In this document: positions 34,859-43,179 of the stretch, one piece after another
Layout: each line of letters starts with the position of its first letter
Numbering within the stretch: position 1 is the first letter of the stretch
Source: DASWJZ01 sp963739005
GTDB lineage: Bacteria > Pseudomonadota > Alphaproteobacteria > Rhizobiales > Afifellaceae
NCBI GenBank assembly: GCA_963739005.1
Contig: CAVTYQ010000003.1
Span: 62,001-126,000 of the forward strand
DNA: 64,000 bases
Direction: 5' to 3'
Notes under the pieces: model-generated
The model's input: the letters and a program-made list of their open reading frames with translations, nothing else
Told to the model about the DNA's origin: nothing
Database searches by the model: none
Position numbers and translations under genes: made by a program

Positions 34859-35833
34859 ATGGAAATGCCAGAAGCCGAACCCTCATTCGACGTGGCGCAT
34901 CTCGGTCACGTCGAGCTGTTAACCGACCGCCCGGCGGAAAGTCTGGACTTCTTCGTCAACGTCTACGGGCTGACCGAAAGCGGACGCGAAGGCGATTCCG
35001 TCTATCTCCGCGCCTTCGACGATTACGAGTTCCACACGCTGAAGCTGACCGCCGCGAAGACAACCGGTTCCCGCCACGTCGGCTATCGCGCCTCCTCAGA
35101 GGCGGCATTGCAGCGCCGCGTCGCGATCATCGAGAAGATGGGCTGCGGCATCGGCTGGAGCGAGGGTGATCTCGGCCACGGCCGCGCCTACCAGTTCACC
35201 GATCCCGACGGGCATGTCTTCGAGCTCTATTACGAGACACGCGCATACGAGCCACCACCGGCGGAACGCCCTGCGCTGAAGAACATCGCGCAGCGCTATC
35301 ACGGCCGCGGCGTGGGGGTTCGCCGCATCGACCATCTCAATCTGCTGGCGACCGACGTGTCGAAAATCCGCCATTTCATGACCGGGGCGCTCGGCAGCCG
35401 CGTGACCGAAGAGATCCAGCTCGACAGCGGCCGCCTCGGCGGCTGCTGGTTCACCGTCAACAACAAGAGCTACGACATCGCCTACACCGAGGACCACACG
35501 CATACGCGCGGCCGCTTCCATCACCTCACCTACGCGGTCGACCAGCGCGAGGATGTGCTCCGCGCCGCCGACATCTTCCTGGAGAACGGCGTCTTCATCG
35601 AGACCGGGCCGCACAAGCACGCGATCCAGGGGACGTTCTTCCTCTACGTCTACGAGCCGGCGGGAAACCGCGTGGAGGTCGCCAATTCCGGCGCCCGACT
35701 GATCCTCAGACCCGACTGGAAGCCGATCACCTGGACGGAGACCGAGCGCAAGAAGGGTCAGGCCTGGGGCTTGAAGACGATCGAGAGCTTCCATACGCAC
35801 GGCACGCCGCCCGTCGGCGAGGCCGCGGAGTAG
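34859..35833 (+). CDS. VOC family extradiol ring-cleavage dioxygenase (catechol 2,3-dioxygenase-like)
   Basis: The product has two VOC half-domains, and the second carries a 2-His-1-Glu iron site: His in RIDHLNLL, His in RFHHLTYAV and Glu in NRVEVANSG. LYVYEPAGNRVE agrees with the tail of the extradiol dioxygenase signature (Y-x2-acid-P-x-G-x3-E). Type I extradiol enzymes open aromatic rings beside hydroxyl groups. The start is one of two ATGs, 34859 or 34865. The gene lies 13 bases before galB, whose substrate is the product of gallate-type ring cleavage, so it may replace the usual LigAB-type gallate dioxygenase. That is inference; no gallate dioxygenase of the LigAB class is seen. Confidence 0.85.
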   Translation: MEMPEAEPSFDVAHLGHVELLTDRPAESLDFFVNVYGLTESGREGDSVYLRAFDDYEFHTLKLTAAKTTGSRHVGYRASSEAALQRRVAIIEKMGCGIGWSEGDLGHGRAYQFTDPDGHVFELYYETRAYEPPPAERPALKNIAQRYHGRGVGVRRIDHLNLLATDVSKIRHFMTGALGSRVTEEIQLDSGRLGGCWFTVNNKSYDIAYTEDHTHTRGRFHHLTYAVDQREDVLRAADIFLENGVFIETGPHKHAIQGTFFLYVYEPAGNRVEVANSGARLILRPDWKPITWTETERKKGQAWGLKTIESFHTHGTPPVGEAAE

Positions 35834-35846
35834 GAGACCGGAAGAG

Positions 35847-36578
35847 ATGCCGGACAAGACCGCGCTCGTGGTGAGTGCGCATTCCGCCGATTTCGTCTGG
35901 CGCTGCGCCGGTGCGATCGCGCTTCACGCCGAGAAGGGTTACGCGGTCACGGTCGTCTGCCTCTCCTACGGCGAGCGCGGCGAGAGCGCCAAGCTCTGGA
36001 AAGAGCCTGGCATGACGCTCGACAAGGTCAAGAGCGGCCGCCGCAAGGAGGCGGAGAACGCCGCCGCCGCGATCGGCGTCAGCGACATCCAGTTCTTCGA
36101 TCTCGGCGACTATCCGCTCGAGCTCGACCGCGAAGCGAAGTTCCGTCTCGTCGATACGATCCGGGCCGTGCAGCCGGCCTTCCTGCTCACGCATTCGCTC
36201 GACGACCCGTACAACACGGACCATCCCTACACCGCGCGCGTCACACTCGAATGCCGCATGGTCGCGCAGGCCTGGGGCCATAAGCCCGGCGAAAAGGTTT
36301 TGGGCGCCCCGCAGCTCTATCTCTTCGAGCCGCACCAGACCGAGCAATGCGGCTGGGAGCCCGACACCATCCTCGACATCACGCCGGTCTGGGAGAAGAA
36401 GAAGAAGGCGATCGAGTGCATGGAGGGCCAGCAGCACCTCTGGCACTATTACGAGAACGTCGCGGAAAACCGCGCCAATCACTTCCGCCGCAATTCCGGC
36501 GGACAGGCTGGCGGGCGCGAGGCTAAATACGCCGAGGCCTTCCAGTCGATCTTCCCGCGCACCGCGGACGAGCTTTGA
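35847..36578 (+). CDS. galB: 4-oxalomesaconate hydratase (PIG-L family)
   Basis: This 243-residue PIG-L-fold metalloprotein resembles GalB, which hydrates 4-oxalomesaconate to 4-carboxy-4-hydroxy-2-oxoadipate in gallate and protocatechuate 4,5-cleavage. The AHxAD metal motif (His12, Asp15), His126 in YNTDHPYT, the GERGESAKLW segment and FEPHQTEQC match what I recall of Pseudomonas GalB. It overlaps galC by four bases (ATGG/TGATG junction region), showing coupling. PIG-L proteins otherwise deacetylate N-acetyl sugars, but this sequence fits the hydratase better. Confidence 0.87.
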   Translation: MPDKTALVVSAHSADFVWRCAGAIALHAEKGYAVTVVCLSYGERGESAKLWKEPGMTLDKVKSGRRKEAENAAAAIGVSDIQFFDLGDYPLELDREAKFRLVDTIRAVQPAFLLTHSLDDPYNTDHPYTARVTLECRMVAQAWGHKPGEKVLGAPQLYLFEPHQTEQCGWEPDTILDITPVWEKKKKAIECMEGQQHLWHYYENVAENRANHFRRNSGGQAGGREAKYAEAFQSIFPRTADEL

Positions 36579-37249
36579 TGGGCGTGGTCGTTCAGAAGAT
36601 CGAGCGTTGCCGCTTGGAAGTCGCCGACGGCCTCGCCTTATGCGGCGTGGCGACCGTGCACGAGGCGATGGGGCGGACCGGGCTGATGCGGTCCACCATG
36701 CGTCCGATCTATTCCGGCGCGCGCATCGCCGGCCCGGCAGTCACCGTGTCGCTCCCGCCCGGCGACAACTGGATGATCCACGTCGCCGTCGAGCAATGTC
36801 AGGCGGGCGACATCCTCGTCGTCGCGCCGACGAGCCCCTCCGACGACGGCTATTTCGGCGAGCTCCTCGCCCGCTCGCTGATGGCGCGCGGGGTCAGGGG
36901 GCTGGTGATCGAAGCGGGCGTGCGCGACGTCCGCGACCTGACCGAGATCGGCTTCCCGGTCTGGTCGAAGGCGATCTCCGCGCAAGGCACCGTCAAGGAG
37001 ACGATCGGCTCGGTCAACGTGCCGATCGTCTGTGCCGGCGCGGTGGTCAATCCCGGCGACGCCATCGTCGCCGACGACGACGGCGTCTGCGTCGTGCCGC
37101 GCGAGACGGCGGAAGAAGCGCTCGCCGCGGCGCGGGCGCGCGAAGCCAAGGAAGCGGAGACGCGCAAGCGCCTGATGGAGGGCGAGCTCGGCCTCGACAT
37201 CTACGGCATGCGCGAGCGGCTGCAGGCGAAGGGCCTCAAATTTGTCTGA
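36575..37249 (+). CDS. galC: 4-carboxy-4-hydroxy-2-oxoadipate aldolase/oxaloacetate decarboxylase
   Basis: A 224-residue aldolase of the RraA-like fold (LigK/GalC/ProA). It cleaves 4-carboxy-4-hydroxy-2-oxoadipate to pyruvate and oxaloacetate. Arg116-Asp117 in GVRD gives the metal and carboxylate site; GALV-type loops and GDAIVADDDGVCVVP follow. The C-terminus LGLDIYGMRERLQAKGL matches the aldolase branch rather than the RraA RNase regulator. It overlaps galB at its start and galD at its end, so the three are translationally linked. Confidence 0.9.
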   Translation: MMGVVVQKIERCRLEVADGLALCGVATVHEAMGRTGLMRSTMRPIYSGARIAGPAVTVSLPPGDNWMIHVAVEQCQAGDILVVAPTSPSDDGYFGELLARSLMARGVRGLVIEAGVRDVRDLTEIGFPVWSKAISAQGTVKETIGSVNVPIVCAGAVVNPGDAIVADDDGVCVVPRETAEEALAAARAREAKEAETRKRLMEGELGLDIYGMRERLQAKGLKFV

Positions 37250-38312
37250 AGAAGCGCGGCGAGAAACCGGCGTCCGTTGCATGTGGATGCGCGGCGGCAC
37301 CTCGAAGGGCGGCTATTTCCTTGCCGAGGATCTGCCAGCCGACGAGAGAGCGCGCGACGCTTTCCTGCTCCGCGTCATGGGCTCGCCCGACAATCGCCAG
37401 ATCGACGGCATGGGCGGCGCCGACCCCCTCACCTCAAAGGTTGCCGTGGTGAAGCGCTCCGCGCGGCCCGGCGTCGACGTCGATTATCTCTTCCTGCAGG
37501 TCTTCGTGGACCGGCCGATCGTGACCGACGCGCAGAACTGCGGGAACATTCTCGCCGGCATCGGCCCCTTCGCCATCGAGCGCGGGCTGGTCGTGGCGAA
37601 GGAGGGCGCGACCGACGTCCGCATCTTCATGGAGAACACCGGGCAGATCGCCATCGCCACGGTGCCGACGCCCGGCGGGCGCGTGACCTACGACGGCGCC
37701 GCGCGGATCGACGGCGTTCCCGGCACGGCGGCGGCGATCCCGATCCTCTTCGAGGACACCGCCGGCTCGTCGTGCGGCGCGCTGCTTCCGACCGGCCGCG
37801 CCGTCGACATCATCAACGGCATCGAGGCGACGCTGATCGACAACGGCATGCCTTGCGTCGTCATGCGGGCGAGCGACCTCGGCATCACCGGTGGGGAAGA
37901 GCCGCAGGCGCTCGAAGCCGACGACGCTCTGCGAAAGAAGCTGGAGGCGATCCGGCTCAAGGCCGGGCCGCTGATGAATCTCGGCGACGTCGCCGAGAAA
38001 TCCGTGCCGAAAATGACGATGGTCTCGTCGCCAAAGAATGGCGGCGCGATTTCGACCCGCACCTTCATCCCGCACCGCTGCCATTCGTCGATCGGTGTGC
38101 TCGGGGCGGTGTCGGTCGCCACCGCATGCCTGCTGCCGGAAGGCCCGGCCGCTTCGCTCGCGAAAGCTGGCGAAGGCCGCGAGCGCTCGCTCTCGATCGA
38201 GCATCCGACCGGCGAGATGACGGTGGTCGCGACCTTGGGCGAGAGCGGCGAGGTCGAGCGCGCCGCGATCCTGCGCACCGCGCGCAAGCTCTTCGACGGG
38301 ACGGTCTTCTAA
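37242..38312 (+). CDS. galD: 4-oxalomesaconate tautomerase (PrpF/LigU/GalD family)
   Basis: A diaminopimelate epimerase-like fold of the PrpF family. It isomerises 4-oxalomesaconate between keto and enol forms for GalB. CMWMRGGTSKGGYF and DGMGGADPLTSKVAV are family marks. The start is taken as TTG at 37242, overlapping galC by eight bases, because family likeness begins before the first internal ATG at 37279. Length 356 residues is normal. A strong terminator hairpin follows at 38324-38355. Confidence 0.88.
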   Translation: MSEEARRETGVRCMWMRGGTSKGGYFLAEDLPADERARDAFLLRVMGSPDNRQIDGMGGADPLTSKVAVVKRSARPGVDVDYLFLQVFVDRPIVTDAQNCGNILAGIGPFAIERGLVVAKEGATDVRIFMENTGQIAIATVPTPGGRVTYDGAARIDGVPGTAAAIPILFEDTAGSSCGALLPTGRAVDIINGIEATLIDNGMPCVVMRASDLGITGGEEPQALEADDALRKKLEAIRLKAGPLMNLGDVAEKSVPKMTMVSSPKNGGAISTRTFIPHRCHSSIGVLGAVSVATACLLPEGPAASLAKAGEGRERSLSIEHPTGEMTVVATLGESGEVERAAILRTARKLFDGTVF

Positions 38313-38323
38313 GCCGGAAAGAC

Positions 38324-38355
38324 GTCGGCGCGTCCGAAGTGAGCGACGCGCCGAC
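38324..38355. terminator. Bidirectional-type terminator hairpin between galD and hupE
   Basis: GTCGGCGCGTC and GACGCGCCGAC form a perfect 11-bp stem with a ten-base loop, followed on the plus strand by TTTAAG. It lies between two convergent genes and can end both transcripts. Confidence 0.7.
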
Positions 38356-38375
38356 TTTAAGACTTCGCGCTTCGC

Positions 38376-38984
38376 TCAGACGATGCCGACAAGTACCGCG
38401 ATGCCGGCGAGCGCGACGGCGACCCCGCCCGCCTGCGTGATGCGGTGGGAGGTGAGCTGGCCGGTTCTGCCGATCGCCAGACCGATGCCGATGCCGGCGA
38501 GATGCAGAAGGCCGGTGGCGGCGACGAAGCCGGCGGCATAGGCGGCGCCCGAGGCGTCGAGCGGCATCTCGGTCCCGTGCGCGTGGCCATGGAAGACGGC
38601 GAAGAGACCGACCATCGCCATCGCCGCCGTGAGCGGCCAGTCCCACTTCGCGGCGACCGCGAGCCCGAGCACGACGATCGAAAGCGCGATCCCCACCTCC
38701 ACGAACGGGAGCGGAAAGCCGAGGATGCCGAGCGTCCCGCCGACCAGCATGAACCCCATGAAGGTGAGCGGCACGGCGAGAAGCGCGCGCCCGCCGAGAT
38801 TGGCCGCGAAGATGCCGACCGCCACCATGGCGAGGATATGGTCGATGCCGCTGATCGGGTGCGCGAAGCCTTGGATAAAGCCGTGCGTATGACCAGCGAC
38901 GCCGGGGTGGGCGAAGGCGAGGGTCGGTGCGAGCGCGGCGAGCGCCGAAAGGGTAAGGCGCAGCGATCGGTGCTTTGAAGACAT
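38376..38984 (-). CDS. hupE: HupE/UreJ family nickel transporter
   Basis: The product (202 residues from the ATG at 38984, with GGAGG upstream) starts with a signal-like hydrophobic segment, then HPGVAGHTHGFIQGFAHPISGIDHILAM, the HupE/UreJ signature whose His residues bind nickel. Five or six membrane helices follow. HupE imports nickel for hydrogenase. A perfect NikR operator lies 40 bases upstream of the start. The gene lies downstream of nikR, on the same strand. Confidence 0.9.
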   Translation of the reverse strand: MSSKHRSLRLTLSALAALAPTLAFAHPGVAGHTHGFIQGFAHPISGIDHILAMVAVGIFAANLGGRALLAVPLTFMGFMLVGGTLGILGFPLPFVEVGIALSIVVLGLAVAAKWDWPLTAAMAMVGLFAVFHGHAHGTEMPLDASGAAYAAGFVAATGLLHLAGIGIGLAIGRTGQLTSHRITQAGGVAVALAGIAVLVGIV

Positions 38985-39023
38985 GGGAGGCCCTCCAGAT
39001 TGGGTCGGCGATCCAACCCACGA

Positions 39024-39051
39024 GTATGACGAATGGACAAGAAAATCATAC
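39024..39051. promoter_or_regulatory. NikR operator upstream of hupE
   Basis: GTATGA, 16 bases, then TCATAC: an exact match, by half-sites and by spacing, to the classical NikR box. It lies in the gap between nikR and hupE, so nickel-loaded NikR should repress hupE. Confidence 0.85.
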
Positions 39052-39136
39052 ACAGGCAAATGCGCGGCGCACGTCTTTTCTCGCCACTGTCCGCAGGATT
39101 TCTTGCCGCAGCTTGGAGAGGCCGCGGCGCTTCTCG

Positions 39137-39613
39137 TCAGCCGCGCCGATGCAGCTGATGGTGGTCGTGCGGATGCGCGCCGCCGACCCCGTGCGCGTGC
39201 GTCTCTACCACCGGCTCGACCGGCACCATGACGAGCTGGCCGTGGCGGATGTTGCGCTCCGCGATGACGTGTTCGGCGAGGTGCTTCACGCTCGCGGTCT
39301 TCCCGCGCAGCACCGCCACCTCCATGCAGCTCTCGTGATCGAGATGCACGTGCAGCGTGGAGAGCGCGAGGTCGTGATGGTCATGGAAGATCTGCGTCAG
39401 CCGCTTGGAAAGCTCGCGCGAATGGTGATCGTAGACGTAGACGAGCGCGGCGACACAGTTCTTGGCGGTGCCGGCATCGATGACGCTCTCTCTGACGCCG
39501 GCGCGCGCCAAGTCGCGGATCGCCTCCGAGCGGTTCTGGTAGCCCCGCGCCGCGATCAACTCGTCGAGCTCGCGCATGAGATCGTCATCGAGCGTCACCG
39601 TCACCCGCTGCAT
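39137..39613 (-). CDS. nikR: Nickel-responsive transcriptional regulator NikR
   Basis: NikR is a ribbon-helix-helix repressor with a C-terminal nickel-binding ACT-like domain. From the ATG at 39613 (158 residues), the RHH part is MQRVTVTLDDDLMRELDEL and RSEAIRDLARAGV; the nickel ligands sit in TLHVHLDHESCMEV (three His and Cys). A His-rich tail (GVGGAHPHDHHQLH) extends beyond the usual end. It is followed by hupE and preceded by hypB; a palindromic repeat lies in its upstream gap. It probably controls hupE through the box at 39024. Confidence 0.92.
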   Translation of the reverse strand: MQRVTVTLDDDLMRELDELIAARGYQNRSEAIRDLARAGVRESVIDAGTAKNCVAALVYVYDHHSRELSKRLTQIFHDHHDLALSTLHVHLDHESCMEVAVLRGKTASVKHLAEHVIAERNIRHGQLVMVPVEPVVETHAHGVGGAHPHDHHQLHRRG

Positions 39614-39663
39614 GGCATTTCTCCCCAGCGTCGCGTTACTCGCAAGGCCCGCCAACCTTTGTC

Positions 39664-39758
39664 GTCATTGCCGGGCCTGACCCGGCAATCCATTCCATCC
39701 CCGTCGCGACCGGCAGAAGCGTCATGGAATGGATGCCCGGGTCAAGCCCGGTCATGAA
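39664..39758. repeat. Pair of inverted palindromic repeat units (alphaproteobacterial intergenic repeat)
   Basis: Two copies of a GTCATTGCCGGGCCTGAC-type unit face each other: 39664-39698 and, inverted, 39724-39758. Each unit is itself palindromic around CCGGGxxTGACCCGG. Such elements are scattered between genes in Hyphomicrobiales. The pair could form a strong mRNA hairpin between hypB and nikR. Confidence 0.7.
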
Positions 39759-39805
39759 GACGGTGGAAAGCAGGAGGCACTGCAGGCCGCGAGAGTTTGA
39801 CCTTG

Positions 39806-40624
39806 CTAGACCAGCGCCGCCCCGCGCGCCTCCGCAGCCTCCCTCCGAAGCCATCCGTACCACGCTTCGAGCCCCTCCCCGGTCTTTGCCGACAGCCGGA
39901 AAATCTTGATCTCCGGATTGACCTGATGCGCGTTGCCGATCGCGCGCGCCATATCGAAATCGAGATGCGGCAGAAGGTCGATCTTGTTGATGATCACGGC
40001 GGCGGCGGCGCGGAACATGTGCGGATATTTGAGCGGCTTGTCCTCGCCCTCGGTGACAGAGAGGATCGCGACCTTGGCGCGCTCGCCGAGGTCGAAGAGC
40101 GCCGGGCAGACGAGATTGCCGACATTCTCGATCAGGAGCACCGAGCCCGCCTCCGGCTTCAGCGCGGTAACGCCGCGCGCCACCATGTCGGCTTCGAGAT
40201 GGCAGCCCGAACCGGTGTTGATCTGCACCACGGGCGCGCCGGCCGCGTGGATGCGCTCCGCGTCGTTCGCCGTCGCCTGATCGCCCTCCAGCACTGAGAG
40301 CGGCAGCTCGCCCTTCAAGTCGCGGATCGTCCGCTCGAGCAGTGTCGTCTTGCCGGAGCCCGGCGCGCTGACGAGGTTCAGCGCAAGAATCCGCTGCGCG
40401 ACGAACCACGTGCGATTCTTCTCCGCGAGCGCATCGTTCTTGGCCAGGATGCGAGTTTCGAGGTCGATCGTCGCGCCGCGATCGGCTTGCGCATGGCCGA
40501 GCGCGTGCTCGTGGCCATGATGGTGATGGCCGAGTCCATGACGAGAGAGGACAGTCGCCGCCCCGGTTTGCATGTTGAGGACGCCCGTCACGGTGCCCTC
40601 GCCGCAGCCGCAGGTCGCGCACAT
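39806..40624 (-). CDS. hypB: Hydrogenase nickel incorporation protein HypB
   Basis: HypB is a GTPase that, with HypA, delivers nickel to [NiFe]-hydrogenase. MCATCGCG is the N-terminal high-affinity nickel motif, and GHHHHGHEHALGHAQ is a His-rich nickel store. The G domain has SAPGSGKTTLL (P-loop), ENVGNLVCP and NKIDLLPH. The ATG overlaps the hypA stop by one base (TGATG). Length 272 residues is normal for the His-rich type. Confidence 0.95.
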   Translation of the reverse strand: MCATCGCGEGTVTGVLNMQTGAATVLSRHGLGHHHHGHEHALGHAQADRGATIDLETRILAKNDALAEKNRTWFVAQRILALNLVSAPGSGKTTLLERTIRDLKGELPLSVLEGDQATANDAERIHAAGAPVVQINTGSGCHLEADMVARGVTALKPEAGSVLLIENVGNLVCPALFDLGERAKVAILSVTEGEDKPLKYPHMFRAAAAVIINKIDLLPHLDFDMARAIGNAHQVNPEIKIFRLSAKTGEGLEAWYGWLRREAAEARGAALV

Positions 40625-40962
40625 CAGGCGGCCTCCTCAAGTTCCATCGACTTCACGTTCAGCTCCTCGCCCGCGAGCAGCGTCACATTTCGCGAACCGC
40701 AGGCACAGGCGTCGAAAAGCGTCTCGGTCCGGAATTCCGCGCCGCAATCCGCGCAGCGCGCGCGCCCATCGATCTCGCGAATGTCGAGCGCGGCGCCTTC
40801 AAGCGCCGTCCCCTCCGCGGCGATGCCGAATGAGAAAGCGACGGCTTCGATCGACACGCCCGCAAGCTTCCCCACGTCCAGCGTCACCCGCCGCACGCGG
40901 CAACCGTTCGCTGCATCGCCGACGATCGCGACGATGTTGCGGCAGATCGAAAGCTCGTGCAT
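40624..40962 (-). CDS. hypA: Hydrogenase maturation nickel metallochaperone HypA
   Basis: HypA binds nickel through its N-terminal MHE (MHELSICRNI) and zinc through a C-terminal domain. The zinc site begins CADCGAEF normally, but its second half reads DACACGSRN, that is C-x-C instead of the expected C-x2-C, so one ligand spacing is unusual. KSMELEEA at the end is typical. The start is the ATG at 40962. It begins 11 bases after hypE. Confidence 0.92.
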   Translation of the reverse strand: MHELSICRNIVAIVGDAANGCRVRRVTLDVGKLAGVSIEAVAFSFGIAAEGTALEGAALDIREIDGRARCADCGAEFRTETLFDACACGSRNVTLLAGEELNVKSMELEEAA

Positions 40963-40973
40963 CGCCAAGAACC

Positions 40974-42041
40974 TCAGCAGATCCGCGGCAGCTGCTCGCC
41001 GACCAGCATGTCGACGATGCGCCGCCCGCCGAACACCGTCAGCATCGTCACGCGGCCGCCAAGCCCGTCGGCGACCGTGCCGATGATGCTTGCGCCGGCG
41101 CCGAGCGGATGCGCGCGCATCGCGGCAAGAGCCGCTTGCGCTTCCTCGGGCGGCGCGACAACGACGATCTTCCCCTCGTTCGCGAGATAGAGCGGATCGA
41201 GCCCGAGGATTTCGCAGAACGCCTTCACTTCCCGGCGGATCGGCGTCGCCGCCTCGTCGATCTCGATCGCGATCTGAGACGCGGCAGCGATCTCGTTCAG
41301 CACCGTCGCAGCGCCGCCGCGCGTCGCGTCGCGCATGAAGCGCAGGCCTGGCGCCGCCTTGATCAGCGCCTCGATCAGCCCGTTGAGCGGCGCGCAGTCG
41401 CTCTCGATCGGCGTTTCGAGCGCCATGTCGCCGCGCGCGCCGAGGATCGCCGCGCCGTGGTCGCCGAGCAGCCCGTTGACGAGCACAACATCGCCCGGCC
41501 TGGCCTTGTGCGCACCGAGGTCGCGCTCGGGCGCGATGACGCCGACGCCTGTCGTGGTGATGAAGAGCTTGTCGCAGGCGCCCTTCTCAACGACCTTGGT
41601 GTCACCGGTCGCGATGGCGACGCCGGCTTCCTCGGCCGCCCGCGCCATCGATTGCGCGACCCTGCGCAGAAGCTCGATCGTCACCCCCTCCTCGATGATC
41701 ATCGCACAGGAGAGATAGAGCGGCACGGCGCCGCCGACCGCGAGATCGTTGACAGTGCCGCAGACCGCGAGCCGGCCGATGTCGCCGCCCGGAAAGAACA
41801 GCGGATCGACGACGAAGGAATCGGTGGTGAAGGCCAGCCGGTCGCCCCGCGCCGCGAGCGCCGCGATATCGAACCGCGCCTGGTCTTCGAGCGGGGCGAG
41901 CATCGGGTTGTCGAATGCGCCGACGAAGACGTCGTCGATCAGGTCCTTCATGGCCTTGCCGCCGCCGCCATGCGCAAGCGTCACCGCCGGCACGTTGACG
42001 CGGCCGCGCGGCCGCGCTCGCATGAGCGGGACGACGTTCAT
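40974..42041 (-). CDS. hypE: Hydrogenase expression/formation protein HypE
   Basis: HypE dehydrates the carbamoyl group received from HypF to a thiocyanate on its C-terminal Cys, the source of the cyanide ligand. The last residues PRIC end in that essential Cys. The PurM-type ATP-binding domain starts VTLAHGGGGKAMKDLI; DSFVVDPLFFPGGDIG follows. The ATG at 42041 overlaps the hypD stop by four bases; the merged long frame in this region is an artefact. 355 residues. Confidence 0.95.
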   Translation of the reverse strand: MNVVPLMRARPRGRVNVPAVTLAHGGGGKAMKDLIDDVFVGAFDNPMLAPLEDQARFDIAALAARGDRLAFTTDSFVVDPLFFPGGDIGRLAVCGTVNDLAVGGAVPLYLSCAMIIEEGVTIELLRRVAQSMARAAEEAGVAIATGDTKVVEKGACDKLFITTTGVGVIAPERDLGAHKARPGDVVLVNGLLGDHGAAILGARGDMALETPIESDCAPLNGLIEALIKAAPGLRFMRDATRGGAATVLNEIAAASQIAIEIDEAATPIRREVKAFCEILGLDPLYLANEGKIVVVAPPEEAQAALAAMRAHPLGAGASIIGTVADGLGGRVTMLTVFGGRRIVDMLVGEQLPRIC

Positions 42042-43168
42042 GCCGCGCCCGCCTGCCGCTTCACGCCGCCGTATTGATAGTAGGCCGCGCAGGCGCCCTC
42101 CGGCGACACCATCAGCGCCCCGAGCGGCACTTCCGGCGTGCAGGCTGTACCAAACACCTTGCACTGCCACGGCTTGATCATGCCCTTCAGAACTTCGCCG
42201 CACTGGCAGGACGCCGGGTCGGCGATCTTCACGCCGGGGACCGCAAACCGCCGCTCCGCGTCGAAGCGCGCATAGGCGTCGCGAAGTCGCACGCCGGAAT
42301 GCTCGATCGAGCCGAGCCCGCGCCACTCGAAATGCTCGCGCAACTCGTAGACGCGGTCGACGGCGGCCAACGCCTGCGCGTTCCCCTCCGTCGGCACGAT
42401 CCGCGCATACTGGTTCTCGATCTCGACGCGCCCTTCCTTGATCTGCTTCAGCACCATCCAGATCGATTGCAGCACGTCGAGCGGCTCGAACCCCGACACG
42501 ACCATCGGCTTCCTGTAGTACCTGGCGATGAATTCGTAGGGCGCCATCCCGATCACCATCGACACATGGCCGGGCCCGAGAAAACCGTCGAGTTGCAGGT
42601 CCGGGCTGTCGAGGATCGCTTTGATCGTCGGCACGATGGTGATGTGGTTGCAGAAGACCGAGAAGTTCGTGATGCCCTCGCGCTCCGCCTGCAGGATCGT
42701 CAAAGCAGTCGACGGCATCGTCGTCTCGAAGCCGATGCCGAAGAACACCACTTCCCTGTCCGGGCGTTTGCGCGCCAGCGCGAGCGCATCCATCGGCGAA
42801 TAGACCATGCGCACGTCTGCGCCGTCGGCCTTCGCCTGCGCCAGGCTCTTCTTCGAGCCGGGCACGCGCATGGCGTCGCCGAAGGTCGTGAAGATCACCT
42901 CCGGGCGCTCGGCGATGGCGAGACAGTCGTCGACGCGTCCCATCGGCAGCACGCAGACGGGGCAGCCGGGCCCGTGCACCAGCTCGATTTCCTTCGGCAG
43001 CATGCCTTCTATGCCGTAGCGGAAGATCGAGTGCGTGTGGCCGCCGCAAACCTCCATGAGGTTGATTGGCCGGTCCTTCGCGACCGGGATTTGCGAAACC
43101 AGGCCCTCGATCTCGGTGACCAGGAACTTCGCCTTCTCGCGGTCGCGGAACTCGTCGACGTATTTCAT
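42038..43168 (-). CDS. hypD: Hydrogenase formation protein HypD
   Basis: HypD, with HypC, carries the Fe(CN)2CO unit during assembly and has a [4Fe-4S] cluster. CGGHTHSIFRYG, GPGCPVCVLP and the C-terminal cluster Cys residues (SCQCGEVLKG and GTACTPEVPLG) are present; GFETTMPSTA is conserved. Length 376 residues is normal. It begins 11 bases after hypC. Confidence 0.96.
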   Translation of the reverse strand: MKYVDEFRDREKAKFLVTEIEGLVSQIPVAKDRPINLMEVCGGHTHSIFRYGIEGMLPKEIELVHGPGCPVCVLPMGRVDDCLAIAERPEVIFTTFGDAMRVPGSKKSLAQAKADGADVRMVYSPMDALALARKRPDREVVFFGIGFETTMPSTALTILQAEREGITNFSVFCNHITIVPTIKAILDSPDLQLDGFLGPGHVSMVIGMAPYEFIARYYRKPMVVSGFEPLDVLQSIWMVLKQIKEGRVEIENQYARIVPTEGNAQALAAVDRVYELREHFEWRGLGSIEHSGVRLRDAYARFDAERRFAVPGVKIADPASCQCGEVLKGMIKPWQCKVFGTACTPEVPLGALMVSPEGACAAYYQYGGVKRQAGAA

Positions 43169-43179
43169 GGCGCGATCCC

